A stretch of 64,000 nucleotides of DNA from CADEGL01 sp050180485. Its GTDB lineage: Bacteria; Pseudomonadota; Alphaproteobacteria; CADEGL01. The DNA lies in contig JBFXED010000002.1 of the NCBI GenBank assembly GCA_050180485.1, positions 142,450 to 206,449 on the forward strand. The letters run 5' to 3'. The notes beneath the pieces are model-generated. The model was not told the DNA's origin and did not search any database. It worked only from the letters and a program-made list of their open reading frames with translations. How positions within the stretch are numbered: position 1 is the stretch's first letter; the number at the start of each line of letters is the position of its first letter. Position numbers and translations under genes: made by a program. Positions 49,972 through 59,103 of this stretch are shown piece after piece.

Positions 49972-50580
49972 ATGGAGCGCGGGCGGCTGCTGTTCGCACA
50001 GGCCTGCGAGTTCGTCGCCGGAGCCGCGACCGAAGCGTCCCTGCCGCAGCCGACCTTGCCCGAGATCGCCTTCGCCGGACGGTCCAACGTGGGCAAGTCG
50101 AGCCTGATCAACGCCCTTGTCGGCCATAAGCGGCTGGCGCGCGTGTCGCTGACGCCGGGGCGCACCCAGCAGCTCAACTTCTTCACCCTGGGCGGCGCCC
50201 TGATGCTGGTGGACCTGCCGGGCTATGGCCACGCGGCGGCGGCCAAGCGGCAGATCCGCTCCTGGACCGGCCTGATCCATGCGTACTTGCGCGGCCGGGC
50301 CAATTTACGGCGCGTGGTAGTGCTGATCGATTCGCGCCATGGGCTCAAGCCCAACGACCACGCGCTGATGGCCGAGCTCGACGACGTGGCCGTCTCCTAT
50401 CAGATCGTGCTGACCAAGGCCGATAAGGCGGGCGACGCGTCCGTGAAAGCCGTGTTCGCCGCGGTGGAAAAGGCCATCGCCAAACGCCCGGCGGCGCACC
50501 CGGAGATCGCGGTCACCAGTTCCGAGACGGGCGCTGGAATCCCCGAACTGCGTGCTTCCATCGCCGCGCTGGCGAGCTAA
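49972..50580 (+). CDS. yihA: Ribosome biogenesis GTP-binding protein YihA/EngB
   Basis: 202 residues from ATG at 49972. Walker A/G1 is GRSNVGKSSLINAL, G2 is near TPGRTQQLNFF, G3 is DLPGYGHA, G4 is TKADK, and G5 is TSSETGAG. It is an essential GTPase for 50S assembly. GGAGG lies only 2-3 nt before this ATG, which is tight. A CTG at 49954 overlapping the yidC end, with GGAAGAA before it, is an alternative start. Confidence 0.95.
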   Translation: MERGRLLFAQACEFVAGAATEASLPQPTLPEIAFAGRSNVGKSSLINALVGHKRLARVSLTPGRTQQLNFFTLGGALMLVDLPGYGHAAAAKRQIRSWTGLIHAYLRGRANLRRVVVLIDSRHGLKPNDHALMAELDDVAVSYQIVLTKADKAGDASVKAVFAAVEKAIAKRPAAHPEIAVTSSETGAGIPELRASIAALAS

Positions 50581-50606
50581 ACGGGCTTCCGGTAAAGTCC
50601 CGCGCC

Positions 50607-51521
50607 ATGACGGAGATCAAGAACATCGGCGAGACCAAGCACTGGCTGCGCACCGCGCGCACGATCAGCGAAGCCTTGCCGTTCCTGCGCGCCTATGCCG
50701 GCAAGACATTCGTCATAAAATACGGCGGCCATGCCATGGGCGACAGCGCCCTTGGCGAAAGCTTCGCGCGCGACGTGGTGCTGTTGAAGCAGGTCGGCAT
50801 CAACCCCGTGGTCGTCCACGGCGGCGGCCCCCAGATCGGCCAGATGCTGGAACGTCTGAAGATCAAGAGCGAGTTCATCGACGGGCTGCGCGTGACCGAT
50901 ACCGCGACCGTCGAGGTTGTCGAGATGGTCCTGTCCGGCACGATCAACAAGCAGATCGTGGCCTCGATCAACGCCGCGGGCGGCCATTCCGTCGGCCTCT
51001 CGGGCAAGGACGGCAATCTGATCGTGGCCGAGAAGCTGCGGCGCACAAAAAAAGACCCGGACTCCAACATCGAGAAGGTGCTGGATCTGGGCTTCGTGGG
51101 CGAGCCCAAGGAGATCAATCCGAGCGTGCTCGAGATGTTCGCGAAGTCGGACATCATCCCGGTCGTGGCGCCCGTGGGGATCGGGCGCGACGGCCAGACC
51201 TACAACGTCAACGCCGACACGGCGGCGGGTGCCATCGCCGGCGCGCTCGGCGCCACGCGGTTCTACCTTTTGACCGACGTGATGGGCGTGCTCGACAAGG
51301 ACGGCAAGCTGATGCCGGAGCTGACTCTGCACGATGTGCAGCGGCTGATCGGTGATCACACGATCAAGGGCGGCATGATCCCCAAGGTCGAGACCTGCGT
51401 GGACGCGGTGAAACGCGGCGTGGAAGCGGGCGTGATCCTGGACGGGCGCATCCCGCACGTGCTGCTGCTGGAAATCTTCACCGACCACGGCATCGGCACG
51501 ATGATCCGCAAGGCGGATTAG
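50607..51521 (+). CDS. argB: Acetylglutamate kinase
   Basis: 304 residues. Second step of arginine synthesis, phosphorylating N-acetylglutamate. Motifs: FVIKYGGHAMGD, VVVHGGGPQIGQML, GLRVTDTATVEVVEMVLSG and NADTAAGAIAGALGA. It lies 26 nt after yihA, an arrangement common in alphaproteobacteria. Confidence 0.97.
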   Translation: MTEIKNIGETKHWLRTARTISEALPFLRAYAGKTFVIKYGGHAMGDSALGESFARDVVLLKQVGINPVVVHGGGPQIGQMLERLKIKSEFIDGLRVTDTATVEVVEMVLSGTINKQIVASINAAGGHSVGLSGKDGNLIVAEKLRRTKKDPDSNIEKVLDLGFVGEPKEINPSVLEMFAKSDIIPVVAPVGIGRDGQTYNVNADTAAGAIAGALGATRFYLLTDVMGVLDKDGKLMPELTLHDVQRLIGDHTIKGGMIPKVETCVDAVKRGVEAGVILDGRIPHVLLLEIFTDHGIGTMIRKAD

Positions 51522-51564
51522 CCTGCCCCTTGCGGCCACACCGCCGCGAACCCAGACTCATCGT

Positions 51565-52260
51565 ATGAAGACACCGCCCCGCAGTGGCTGGGCCGCCGGG
51601 CGTTTCGACGCCTGGCTGTTCGACCTGGACAACACGCTCTACCACCATTCCTGCGACCTGTTCGCCCAGATGGACGAGCGGATGCAGGCCTTCATCTGCC
51701 AGACGCTTTCCCTCGACCAGGTTCAAGCGCGCGCGTTGCAGAAGGGCTATTACGAAAGCCACGGCACCACCCTGCGCGGGCTGATGGACCATCACGGCAT
51801 CGACCCGCACCGCTTCACCGAGTTCGTCCACGAGATCGACGTGACTCCGGTGCCGCCTTCGCCCGCGCTCGACGCCACGCTCACCCGCCTGCCCGGCCGC
51901 AAGATCATCTTCACCAACGGTTCGGCGCGCCATGCCGAGAACGTCATGGCGCGCCTGGGTGTGGCCCACCATTTCGAGGCCGTCTTCGATATCGCCGCGG
52001 CCAACTTCGTGCCCAAGCCGGCCGCCGAGTCCTATCGTCTGGTGGTCGAGCGCTTTGGCCTCGTGCCGCACCGCACCCTCATGCTGGACGACGCCGCTCG
52101 CAACTTGGTGCCTGCCGCCGCACTCGGTATGACCACGGTCTGGGTCCGCACGGAACTGCCGCATGGGCTCGCGGGCTCGGACGGCGACCACGTGCACCAC
52201 GTGGCCGACGACCTGGCTGTCTGGCTCGACCACGCCATGGGTACCAACGGTAATACTTAA
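51565..52260 (+). CDS. Pyrimidine 5'-nucleotidase, HAD superfamily
   Basis: 231 residues. HAD motifs: FDLDNTLYHH (nucleophile Asp), IIFTNGSARHAENVM (Thr/Asn-Gly), FVPKPAAESYRLVV (Lys) and LMLDDAARNL (Asp-Asp). The helical cap with FAQMDERMQAFI is typical of the SDT1/PhoC-type pyrimidine nucleotidase subfamily, which removes phosphate from UMP or CMP. It sits between argB and dapD. Confidence 0.88.
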   Translation: MKTPPRSGWAAGRFDAWLFDLDNTLYHHSCDLFAQMDERMQAFICQTLSLDQVQARALQKGYYESHGTTLRGLMDHHGIDPHRFTEFVHEIDVTPVPPSPALDATLTRLPGRKIIFTNGSARHAENVMARLGVAHHFEAVFDIAAANFVPKPAAESYRLVVERFGLVPHRTLMLDDAARNLVPAAALGMTTVWVRTELPHGLAGSDGDHVHHVADDLAVWLDHAMGTNGNT

Positions 52261-52336
52261 CGCTGGTGGCGTTGACAGAAGCGGCGGCGCTGTCCCATCT
52301 TCGCCGCGACCCATCCCTCCTGCCATCGAGAAAGCC

Positions 52337-53194
52337 ATGAACCGCGCCGATCTTCAGCAGACCATCGACGCCGCGTGGGAAGCACGCAACGACGTGAGCC
52401 CGGCGACCACCGGCAAGGTGAAGGACGCCGTCGATACGGCGTTGGACGCCCTGGATTCGGGCCAGGCCCGCGTGGCCGAGAAAGTCGGCGACAAATGGCA
52501 GGTCAACCAGTGGCTGAAGAAGGCCGTGCTGCTGTCTTTCCGCCTTTACGACATGTCGCCCATTCCGGGCGGCCCGACCGACGCCGCCCGCGGCGCGTCG
52601 GGCTGGTTCGATAAAGTCCCGTCCAAATTCGCGGGCTGGGACGAGAAGCGCTTCCGTGCGGCCGGCTTCCGCGCCGTACCCAACTGCGTCGTGCGCCGCG
52701 CGGCCTATGTCGCGCCGAGCGTGGTGCTGATGCCCAGCTTCGTGAACATCGGCGCCTATGTGGACAGCGGCACCATGATCGACGGCTGGGCCACGGTCGG
52801 CTCCTGCGCTCAGATCGGCAAGAACTGCCACATCTCGGGCGGTGTCGGCATCGGCGGCGTTCTGGAGCCGCTGCAGGCCGACCCGGTCATCATCGAGGAC
52901 AATTGCTTCATCGGTGCGCGCAGCGAAGTGGCCGAGGGTGTCCTGGTCGAAACCGGCTCGGTGCTGTCCATGGGCTGCTATATCGGCGCCTCGACCAAGA
53001 TCGTCGACCGCGCCACGGGCGAAGTGCATTTCGGCCGCGTGCCGGCCTATTCCGTCGTGGTGCCGGGCACGCTTCCGGGTGCGCCGCTGCCCGACGGTAA
53101 GCCGGGCCCGTCGCTCTATTGCTGCGTCATCGTCAAGCGAGTGGACGAGAAGACGCGCTCCAAGACCTCGATCAACGAACTGCTGAGGAACTAA
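52337..53194 (+). CDS. dapD: Tetrahydrodipicolinate N-succinyltransferase
   Basis: 285 residues. Succinylates tetrahydrodipicolinate in the lysine/diaminopimelate pathway. An N-terminal helical domain (MNRADLQQTIDAAWEARNDV) is followed by a left-handed beta helix of hexapeptides (NIGAYVDSGTMIDGWATVGS, CAQIGKNCHISGGVGIGGVL) and a C-terminal HFGRVPAYSVVVPGTLPG. The start at 52337 follows family alignment. The dapE ATG follows its TAA without a gap. Confidence 0.97.
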   Translation: MNRADLQQTIDAAWEARNDVSPATTGKVKDAVDTALDALDSGQARVAEKVGDKWQVNQWLKKAVLLSFRLYDMSPIPGGPTDAARGASGWFDKVPSKFAGWDEKRFRAAGFRAVPNCVVRRAAYVAPSVVLMPSFVNIGAYVDSGTMIDGWATVGSCAQIGKNCHISGGVGIGGVLEPLQADPVIIEDNCFIGARSEVAEGVLVETGSVLSMGCYIGASTKIVDRATGEVHFGRVPAYSVVVPGTLPGAPLPDGKPGPSLYCCVIVKRVDEKTRSKTSINELLRN

Positions 53195-54355
53195 ATGCCG
53201 ATCGATTCCGTCGCGCTGGCGCAGGCGCTGATCCGCTGCCCCAGCGTGACGCCCGTGGACGCGGGCGTCTTGGGTGTTCTGGAAAACGCGCTGAAGCCGC
53301 TCGGCTTTGCCTGCCACCGCAAGACCTTCACCGAGGAAGGCACGCCGGACGTCGACAATCTCTATGCCCGCATCGGCACCAAGGGGCCGCATTTCTGCTT
53401 CGCGGGCCACACCGACGTGGTACCGGTCGGCGATCGCGACGCCTGGACTCATGACCCGTTCGGCGGCGATATCGTCGATGGCCGTCTCTATGGCCGCGGC
53501 GCCGTTGACATGAAATCGGCGGTCGCGGCCTTCGCCGCGGCGGCCGAGCGGTTCCTGGCCGAGCGCGGCAAGGATTTCGGCGGTTCGATCAGCATGCTGA
53601 TCACCAACGACGAAGAGGCCGTCTCGATCAACGGCACCCGCAAGGTGCTGGAGTGGATCAAGTCGCGCGGCGAGACCATCGACGCTTGCGTCGTAGGCGA
53701 ACCGACCAACGCCAAGTCGTTCGGCGACATGGCCAAGATCGGCCGGCGCGGCAACATGAACGCGTACCTGACCGTCTATGGCACGCAGGGCCACACGGCC
53801 TATCCGCATCTGGCCGACAGCCCCGTGCCGCGCCTGGCCCAGATGCTGGTCGCCATCACCTCCGAGCAGATCGACAAGGGCACCAAGTATTTCCAGCCGA
53901 CGATCCTGCAGGTCACAAGCGTCGATATCGGCAACCCGGCCATGAACGTGATTCCCGCCCAGGCCAAAGTGCGGATGAACTCGCGCTTCAATGATCTGCA
54001 GACGCCGGAGACTCTCGAGAAGTGGCTGCGCGAACGCTTCGACCGCGTGATCGCGAGCCACGGCGGCCGTTACGACCTCAAGGTCGAGGCCAGCGGCGAT
54101 TCTTTCCTCACGCCGGAAGGTCCCTTGTCGGAATTGATCGTCGGCGTGATCGGCCAGATCGCCGGGCGGCGCCCGGACCTGACGACCACGGGCGGAACTT
54201 CGGACGCGCGCTTTATCAAGGATTATTGCCCAGTGGTGGAGTTCGGTCTGGTCGGCCAGACCATGCACAAGGTCGACGAGAACACGCCCGTCGACGACGT
54301 GCGCAAGCTGACCGACATCTACAAGGGCATCCTGGACGGTTACTTCCCCAATTGA
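53195..54355 (+). CDS. dapE: Succinyl-diaminopimelate desuccinylase
   Basis: 386 residues. Dinuclear zinc peptidase of the M20 family that removes succinate in the step after dapD/dapC. Metal and catalytic motifs: FAGHTDVVPVGD, YGRGAVDMKSAVAAF, MLITNDEEAVSINGT (Glu-Glu) and the late histidine in GLVGQTMHKVDE. GTQGHTAYPHLADSPVP marks the dimerisation domain. Its stop lies in a 14-bp tandem duplication. Confidence 0.97.
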   Translation: MPIDSVALAQALIRCPSVTPVDAGVLGVLENALKPLGFACHRKTFTEEGTPDVDNLYARIGTKGPHFCFAGHTDVVPVGDRDAWTHDPFGGDIVDGRLYGRGAVDMKSAVAAFAAAAERFLAERGKDFGGSISMLITNDEEAVSINGTRKVLEWIKSRGETIDACVVGEPTNAKSFGDMAKIGRRGNMNAYLTVYGTQGHTAYPHLADSPVPRLAQMLVAITSEQIDKGTKYFQPTILQVTSVDIGNPAMNVIPAQAKVRMNSRFNDLQTPETLEKWLRERFDRVIASHGGRYDLKVEASGDSFLTPEGPLSELIVGVIGQIAGRRPDLTTTGGTSDARFIKDYCPVVEFGLVGQTMHKVDENTPVDDVRKLTDIYKGILDGYFPN

Positions 54356-54374
54356 GTGGGCCCAACTGAGTGGG
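54347..54374. repeat. 14-bp tandem duplication at the dapE stop
   Basis: CCCAATTGAGTGGG (54347-54360) and CCCAACTGAGTGGG (54361-54374) differ by one base. The first copy holds the dapE stop. The end of the second, TGGGGA, falls at ribosome-site distance before the next ATG at 54381. Confidence 0.85.
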
Positions 54375-54380
54375 GATAGC

Positions 54381-54953
54381 ATGAGCCGGGCGCGCGAAGC
54401 GGCCTACGCCCTGTTCGGCGCCTACCGGCTGGCGCATCTCGATCCGTCGGGCCTGCGGTATTTCAACGCGACTGTCGAAGGTTTCTGGCGCTCGTTCCTG
54501 GCCGCGCTGATCGTCGCACCCGGCTACGCCATCCTGATCGGGCTGGAGTTAGGCGACTCGCCCGATGCGGCTTCGCTCGATTGGGGACATATCGCGCTGG
54601 TGCAAACCATCGCCTATGTCATCAGCTGGACGGCTTTTCCCGTCGCGATGCATTACCTGACCGCCCTGATCGGCCGGCATGAGGAATATGTCGGCTATAT
54701 CGTGGCCTATAACTGGGCTGCGGTGATCCAGATGGGCGTCATGCTGCCGGCCGCGGCGGTGCAGGCCATGATCCCCGGCGGCGCGGGCGGGCTGATCATG
54801 CTGCCCGTGGTGATCGCGACGGCGTTCTACCAATGGTTCATCGCGCGATCGGCGCTGCGGGTCGGCGGCGGCACGGCCGCCGGCATCGTGGGCTTCGACT
54901 TCGCCCTTTCGCTGTTCGTCGCGGGAATCGCCGCGACGCTTCGTGGCACCTAG
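54381..54953 (+). CDS. Hypothetical inner-membrane protein (Yip1-like topology)
   Basis: 190 residues with about five hydrophobic helices (near 35-55, 70-95, 100-125, 130-150 and 165-187). The start MSRAREAAYALFGAYRLAHL is amphipathic. GGGGA precedes the ATG. I recall no named family; the layout is loosely like Yip1/YIPF-type small membrane proteins. It follows dapE by 25 nt and shares its CTAG stop with the convergent truA gene. Confidence 0.75.
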   Translation: MSRAREAAYALFGAYRLAHLDPSGLRYFNATVEGFWRSFLAALIVAPGYAILIGLELGDSPDAASLDWGHIALVQTIAYVISWTAFPVAMHYLTALIGRHEEYVGYIVAYNWAAVIQMGVMLPAAAVQAMIPGGAGGLIMLPVVIATAFYQWFIARSALRVGGGTAAGIVGFDFALSLFVAGIAATLRGT

Positions 54954-55687
54954 TAACCAACCTTCATCAGGAAAAGCCCGTCCGGCGGACAGGTCGGCCC
55001 GCCCGCCGAGCGGTCGCGCGCTTCGAGCGCCCGGCGCACATCATCGACCGACCATTTCCCCTGCCCGACCAGATTCAACGTGCCCACCATGTTGCGCACC
55101 TGGTGATGCAGGAACGAACGCGCCTCGGCATGGACGTTCACCACATCGCCATCGCGCACGACGTCGAGCCGGTCGAGCGTCTTGACCGGCGACTTGGCCT
55201 GGCAGAGCGAGGCGCGGAACGTGGTGAAGTCGTGCTTGCCCACCAATACCTGGGCGGCTTCGTGCATGGCGGCCACGTCCAGCTTCTGCGGCACGTGCCA
55301 GGCGCGACCCTTGTCGAGGGCAGGCGGCGCGCGCCGGTTCATGATGCGGTAGAGATAGGCGCGGTGCCGCGCGCTGGTGCGGGCGTTGAAATCGGACCCC
55401 ACCTCCTCGACCGAGACCAGCACGATGGGCGCGGGCTTCAGATGGAAGTTAATCGCGGCGCGCACCCGCTCGATCTCGGCTTCTTTCTCAAGGTCGAAGT
55501 GGGCGACCTGACCTAGCGCGTGAACACCCGCGTCGGTGCGCCCCGCGCCGTGGACAACAACTGTCTCACCACAAAACTTCTCGATGGCTTCCTCGATCGA
55601 TTGCTGAATCGAAGGACCCGTGGCCTGGCGCTGCCAGCCGACGAAATCGGAGCCGTCATATTCGATGATGGCTTTGTAGCGCTGCAC
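54950..55687 (-). CDS. truA: tRNA pseudouridine(38-40) synthase
   Basis: 245 residues. Isomerises uridines 38-40 in the anticodon arm. Motifs: YDGSDFVGWQRQATGPSIQQ, catalytic Asp in GAGRTDAGVHALGQVAHFD, ARHRAYLYRI and ARSFLHHQVRNMVGTL. Downstream of fmt on the same strand (3-nt gap), giving a def-fmt-truA operon. Confidence 0.97.
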   Translation of the reverse strand: MQRYKAIIEYDGSDFVGWQRQATGPSIQQSIEEAIEKFCGETVVVHGAGRTDAGVHALGQVAHFDLEKEAEIERVRAAINFHLKPAPIVLVSVEEVGSDFNARTSARHRAYLYRIMNRRAPPALDKGRAWHVPQKLDVAAMHEAAQVLVGKHDFTTFRASLCQAKSPVKTLDRLDVVRDGDVVNVHAEARSFLHHQVRNMVGTLNLVGQGKWSVDDVRRALEARDRSAGGPTCPPDGLFLMKVGY

Positions 55688-55690
55688 GGC

Positions 55691-56638
55691 TCAACCCTCC
55701 GCGCCCAGACGCGTGCCGCGCGGCAGAGCGAAGCCTCGCAGGAGCGATGCGGCATCCATCGGTCCACGACCGGGCCGCTGCAGGCGTGAAAGACGCAGCG
55801 CGCCCTTGCCGCATGCGACAGTCAACACATCGTCAAGCACCGTGCCGGGCGCGGCATCTTGCTTGCCCGCCACGGCCTCGGCCGCCAGCACTTTGATCTG
55901 TTCGTTACCGTGATCGAACCAGGCACCCGGCCAAGGCGCGAAGGCGCGCACTTGGCGCGCGAGCGCAGCGGCGGCCTTGCTCCAATCCAGCCGCCCTTCC
56001 GCCCGCGTCAGCTTGGAAGCGTAGGTGACGCCCTCCGCCGGCTGGGGCCGCGCGGAAAGCGTGCCCGCGGCGAGCCCGTCGAGCGCAGGCACGATCAGCT
56101 TCGCCCCCAACGCCGCCAGTGTGTCGTGCAACGTCTCCGCCGTGTCGTCCGGTCCGATCGCCATGCGCTCCTCCAGCAGCATGGCGCCAGTGTCGAGCCC
56201 CTCGTCCATCCGCATGATGGTGACGCCGGTTTCGGCATCACCAGCCAGGATCGCGCGCTGGATGGGTGCTGCGCCACGCCAGCGCGGCAAGAGCGAGGCA
56301 TGGACATTGACGCAGCCGAGACGGGGCGCGTCCAGGATCGGCTTCGGCAGGATCAGCCCATAGGCGACCACCACGGCTACATCCAAGCCGAGCGCGGCGA
56401 AGGCGGTCTGTTCGGCAGGGTCTTTCAAGGATTTGGGTGTCGCAACCACGAGGCCAAGCGCATTGGCGCGTTCGTGCACATCGCTGCGCCGCTCCTGCTG
56501 GCCGCGGCCGGCGGGGCGGGGCGGCTGGCTGTAAACGCGGACCACGTCATGTCCAGCGGCGACCAGCGCATCCAGCGTTGAGACCGCGAAGCGTGGCGTA
56601 CCGAGAAACGCCAAGCGAAGCCGCGCCGGGCGCGGCAT
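55691..56638 (-). CDS. fmt: Methionyl-tRNA formyltransferase
   Basis: 315 residues. Formylates initiator Met-tRNA. The N-terminal catalytic domain has LAFLGTPRFAVSTLDALVAA and the signature VNVHASLLPRWRGAAPIQRA. The C-terminal tRNA-binding domain has FAPWPGAWF. It lies between def (2-nt gap) and truA. Confidence 0.97.
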   Translation of the reverse strand: MPRPARLRLAFLGTPRFAVSTLDALVAAGHDVVRVYSQPPRPAGRGQQERRSDVHERANALGLVVATPKSLKDPAEQTAFAALGLDVAVVVAYGLILPKPILDAPRLGCVNVHASLLPRWRGAAPIQRAILAGDAETGVTIMRMDEGLDTGAMLLEERMAIGPDDTAETLHDTLAALGAKLIVPALDGLAAGTLSARPQPAEGVTYASKLTRAEGRLDWSKAAAALARQVRAFAPWPGAWFDHGNEQIKVLAAEAVAGKQDAAPGTVLDDVLTVACGKGALRLSRLQRPGRGPMDAASLLRGFALPRGTRLGAEG

Positions 56639-56640
56639 GG

Positions 56641-57165
56641 TCAGGCCTCGACCGCGGCCGAGAGCCGTCGCGCCTTGGTCAGCTTGCGCAGGATGATGCC
56701 GCGCTTGAGTGTGGAGATATGGTCGATGAACAGTACGCCGTTCAAATGGTCAATCTCGTGCTGGATGCAGGTGGCGGCCAACCCGTCGAACTCCTGCTCG
56801 CGGATCTCGCCCTCATAATCCAGATAACGGATGCGCGCACGGGCCGGACGCTCCACATCGGCATAGTGGTCGGGCACGGACAGGCAACCCTCTTCGTAGG
56901 TGGCCATCTCATCCGACACCGAGAGAATCTCGGGATTGGCCATGCGGATGGGCGCCCTTGCCTCACCTTCGCGCGCCACATCGACCACCAGGACGCGCTT
57001 GGGCACGCCCACCTGGGGCGCAGCTAGGCCGATGCCGGGGGCCAGGTACATGGTCTCCAGCATCTCGTCCATCAGCTTGCGCACCGAATCGTCGACGCGC
57101 GCGACCGGCTCGCAGGTCAGCTTCAGACGCGGATCGGGCGCGGTGATGATGGGCAGCACGGCCAT
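56641..57165 (-). CDS. def: Peptide deformylase
   Basis: 174 residues. Fe/Zn hydrolase that removes the N-formyl group. All three motifs are present: GIGLAAPQVG, EGCLSVP and the metal site QHEIDHLNGVLF. The start is at MAVLPIITAPDPRLK (57165); an upstream in-frame ATG at 57186 would add seven residues not seen in the family. First gene of def-fmt-truA. Confidence 0.96.
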   Translation of the reverse strand: MAVLPIITAPDPRLKLTCEPVARVDDSVRKLMDEMLETMYLAPGIGLAAPQVGVPKRVLVVDVAREGEARAPIRMANPEILSVSDEMATYEEGCLSVPDHYADVERPARARIRYLDYEGEIREQEFDGLAATCIQHEIDHLNGVLFIDHISTLKRGIILRKLTKARRLSAAVEA

Positions 57166-57286
57166 CGCGTGTCTCATTTTCGGCATCAGGAACAGGCCGT
57201 TTTCCGGCTGGGCTTTAGGTAGGGCCGCCTCGCCGCGCCGTCAAGCGGAGCGACGGTCGCCGCTTCGCGTGCTAGCATCCGCCGCG

Positions 57287-58390
57287 ATGGATATGACGAC
57301 GGTTCTTCTGATCGTGGCCGCCGCCGCCGTGGCGGGGTTGGCGGTCGCGGTGGCGATGGGGCGCGGACGCGGCGGGCGCGGCGAGGAGATCGCCGAGCTG
57401 TCGGCCCGCCTGAAGCAACTGGCCGAAACCTACACCCTGGCGCAAGGACAGATCGGCGAGCGACTGCAGGCGCAGGAACGTGCCCTGTCGGAATCCCTCG
57501 ACAAGCGCCTGGGCATGGTGGCCGACCGCCTGACCGAAGGCCTCAGCAAGTCCTCGAAGGAAACCCAAGCGACGATGGGCGAGCTGGGCAAGCGCCTGGC
57601 CGTGATCGACGCGGCGCAGAAGAACATCGCCGAGCTGTCGAACCAGATGGTCGGGCTGCAGGACATCCTGTCCAATAAGCAGGCGCGCGGCGCCTTTGGC
57701 GAAGTGCAGCTGCGCAACCTGGTCGAGGACGCGCTGCCGCCCTCGGCCTACGAGTTCCAAGCCCAGATGCGCGATGGCAAGCGCGTCGACTGCCTGATCC
57801 GCCTGCCCAACCCGCCCGGCCCGATCTCGATCGACGCCAAGTTCCCGCTGGAATCCTACAACTTGCTGCGCGCCGCCGCGGACGACGCGGGCCGCACCAT
57901 GGCCTCGCGCTCGTTCACCGCCGACATGCAGGTGCATCTGAAGGCCATCCACGAGAAATACATCGTGCCCGGCGAGACGGCCGATTGCGCCCTCCTGTTC
58001 CTGCCGAGTGAAGCCATCTATTACGAGATCCAGTCGAACTTCCCGAACATCATCGAGGAATCCCGCCGGCGGCGCGTCTTCATCGTCTCGCCCGACACGC
58101 TGTGGTTCATGCTGAACACCGTGCGCGCCGTCCTGCGCGACGTGCGCATGCGCGAGCAGGCCCATGTGATCCAGAAGGAAGTCGGCACGCTGCTGGAAGA
58201 CGTGAAGCGGCTGGATCAGCGCGTGGCCAAGCTGCAGACCCATTTCGCGCAGACCGGCGACGACGTGCGCGATATCCGTATCTCGACCGACAAGATCATC
58301 AAGCGCGGCGACAAGATCGAGAGCGTGGAGCTGGAAGATAATGACGCAGACGCCCTGCCCCAGACCGCGCCGAACAAGGCCCTGCTCTAG
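57287..58390 (+). CDS. rmuC: DNA recombination protein RmuC
   Basis: 367 residues. One N-terminal TM helix (about 5-25) and a long coiled coil (about 35-130) precede the nuclease-like RmuC domain: QARGAFGEVQLRNLVEDALP, FPLESYNLLRAA and LLFLPSEAIYYEI. RmuC limits inversions at short inverted repeats. The ATG at 57287 or 57293 may start it. It is divergent from def and shares a CTAG stop with the convergent SDR gene. Confidence 0.92.
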   Translation: MDMTTVLLIVAAAAVAGLAVAVAMGRGRGGRGEEIAELSARLKQLAETYTLAQGQIGERLQAQERALSESLDKRLGMVADRLTEGLSKSSKETQATMGELGKRLAVIDAAQKNIAELSNQMVGLQDILSNKQARGAFGEVQLRNLVEDALPPSAYEFQAQMRDGKRVDCLIRLPNPPGPISIDAKFPLESYNLLRAAADDAGRTMASRSFTADMQVHLKAIHEKYIVPGETADCALLFLPSEAIYYEIQSNFPNIIEESRRRRVFIVSPDTLWFMLNTVRAVLRDVRMREQAHVIQKEVGTLLEDVKRLDQRVAKLQTHFAQTGDDVRDIRISTDKIIKRGDKIESVELEDNDADALPQTAPNKALL

Positions 58391-59103
58391 TACTTCGCTT
58401 CGGCCGTGTAGTTGACCGGCACATAGGCGACCGACGCCGAGTTGGGCAGCGCGATCACGCGCGCCACGATCTCGGCCAAGTCTTCCGGCTGGGTCAGCGT
58501 CTCGGGCGCGCCGGGCCGGTTGGCGGCGATGAACTCGGTGTTGGTCGAGCCCGGGCAGATGGCCGTGGCGCGCACGCCGTCCTTCCAGGCGAACTGCCGC
58601 GCGATCTGGGTCAGCGCCAGGGTCGCATGCTTGGCCATCGCATAGCCGGGCGAGCCGCCGCCGAAGCGCAGGCCGGCGAGCGACACGACCGTGACGATGC
58701 GCCCGGCGCCCGAGCGCCGCAGATGGGGCAAGGCCGCCACGATCAATCGGTAGGGCGCCTTCAGGTTCACGTCCCACATGGCGTCCAGCGCATCTTCGTC
58801 GGGCTGGTCGAACGGAAAGCGCTCGACGATGCCGGCATTGGCGACGATGGCATCCAAGCGTCCGAAACGCGCGACGGTCGCATCGACCCATTTCCCGGCG
58901 ATAGCGCGGTCGCGCGCTTCGTAATTGTGGAGCAGAACGTTCTCGCGCCCCTTGGCCCAATCGGCGAGCTGGCCCGGATCGCGCAGACCCAGGCTGAGCG
59001 CATAGCCTTCCTGATGCAGCTTCTCGGCGACCGCGCGGCCGATACCGCGGCCCGCGCCCGAGATCAGGGCCACGCGGCCCTTGGGGTCGATCCGCGCGGC
59101 CAT
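58387..59103 (-). CDS. SDR-family NAD(P)-dependent oxidoreductase
   Basis: 238 residues. Nucleotide site ALISGAGRGIGRAVAEKL (TGxxxGxG type), NAG motif IVANAGIVE, catalytic Ser in VTVVSLAGLRFGG and Tyr/Lys in GYAMAKH, all standard for classical short-chain dehydrogenases. Its ATG shares one base with the recR stop (TGATG), so it is the tail of the dnaX-ybaB-recR operon. Substrate unknown. Confidence 0.92.
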   Translation of the reverse strand: MAARIDPKGRVALISGAGRGIGRAVAEKLHQEGYALSLGLRDPGQLADWAKGRENVLLHNYEARDRAIAGKWVDATVARFGRLDAIVANAGIVERFPFDQPDEDALDAMWDVNLKAPYRLIVAALPHLRRSGAGRIVTVVSLAGLRFGGGSPGYAMAKHATLALTQIARQFAWKDGVRATAICPGSTNTEFIAANRPGAPETLTQPEDLAEIVARVIALPNSASVAYVPVNYTAEAKY

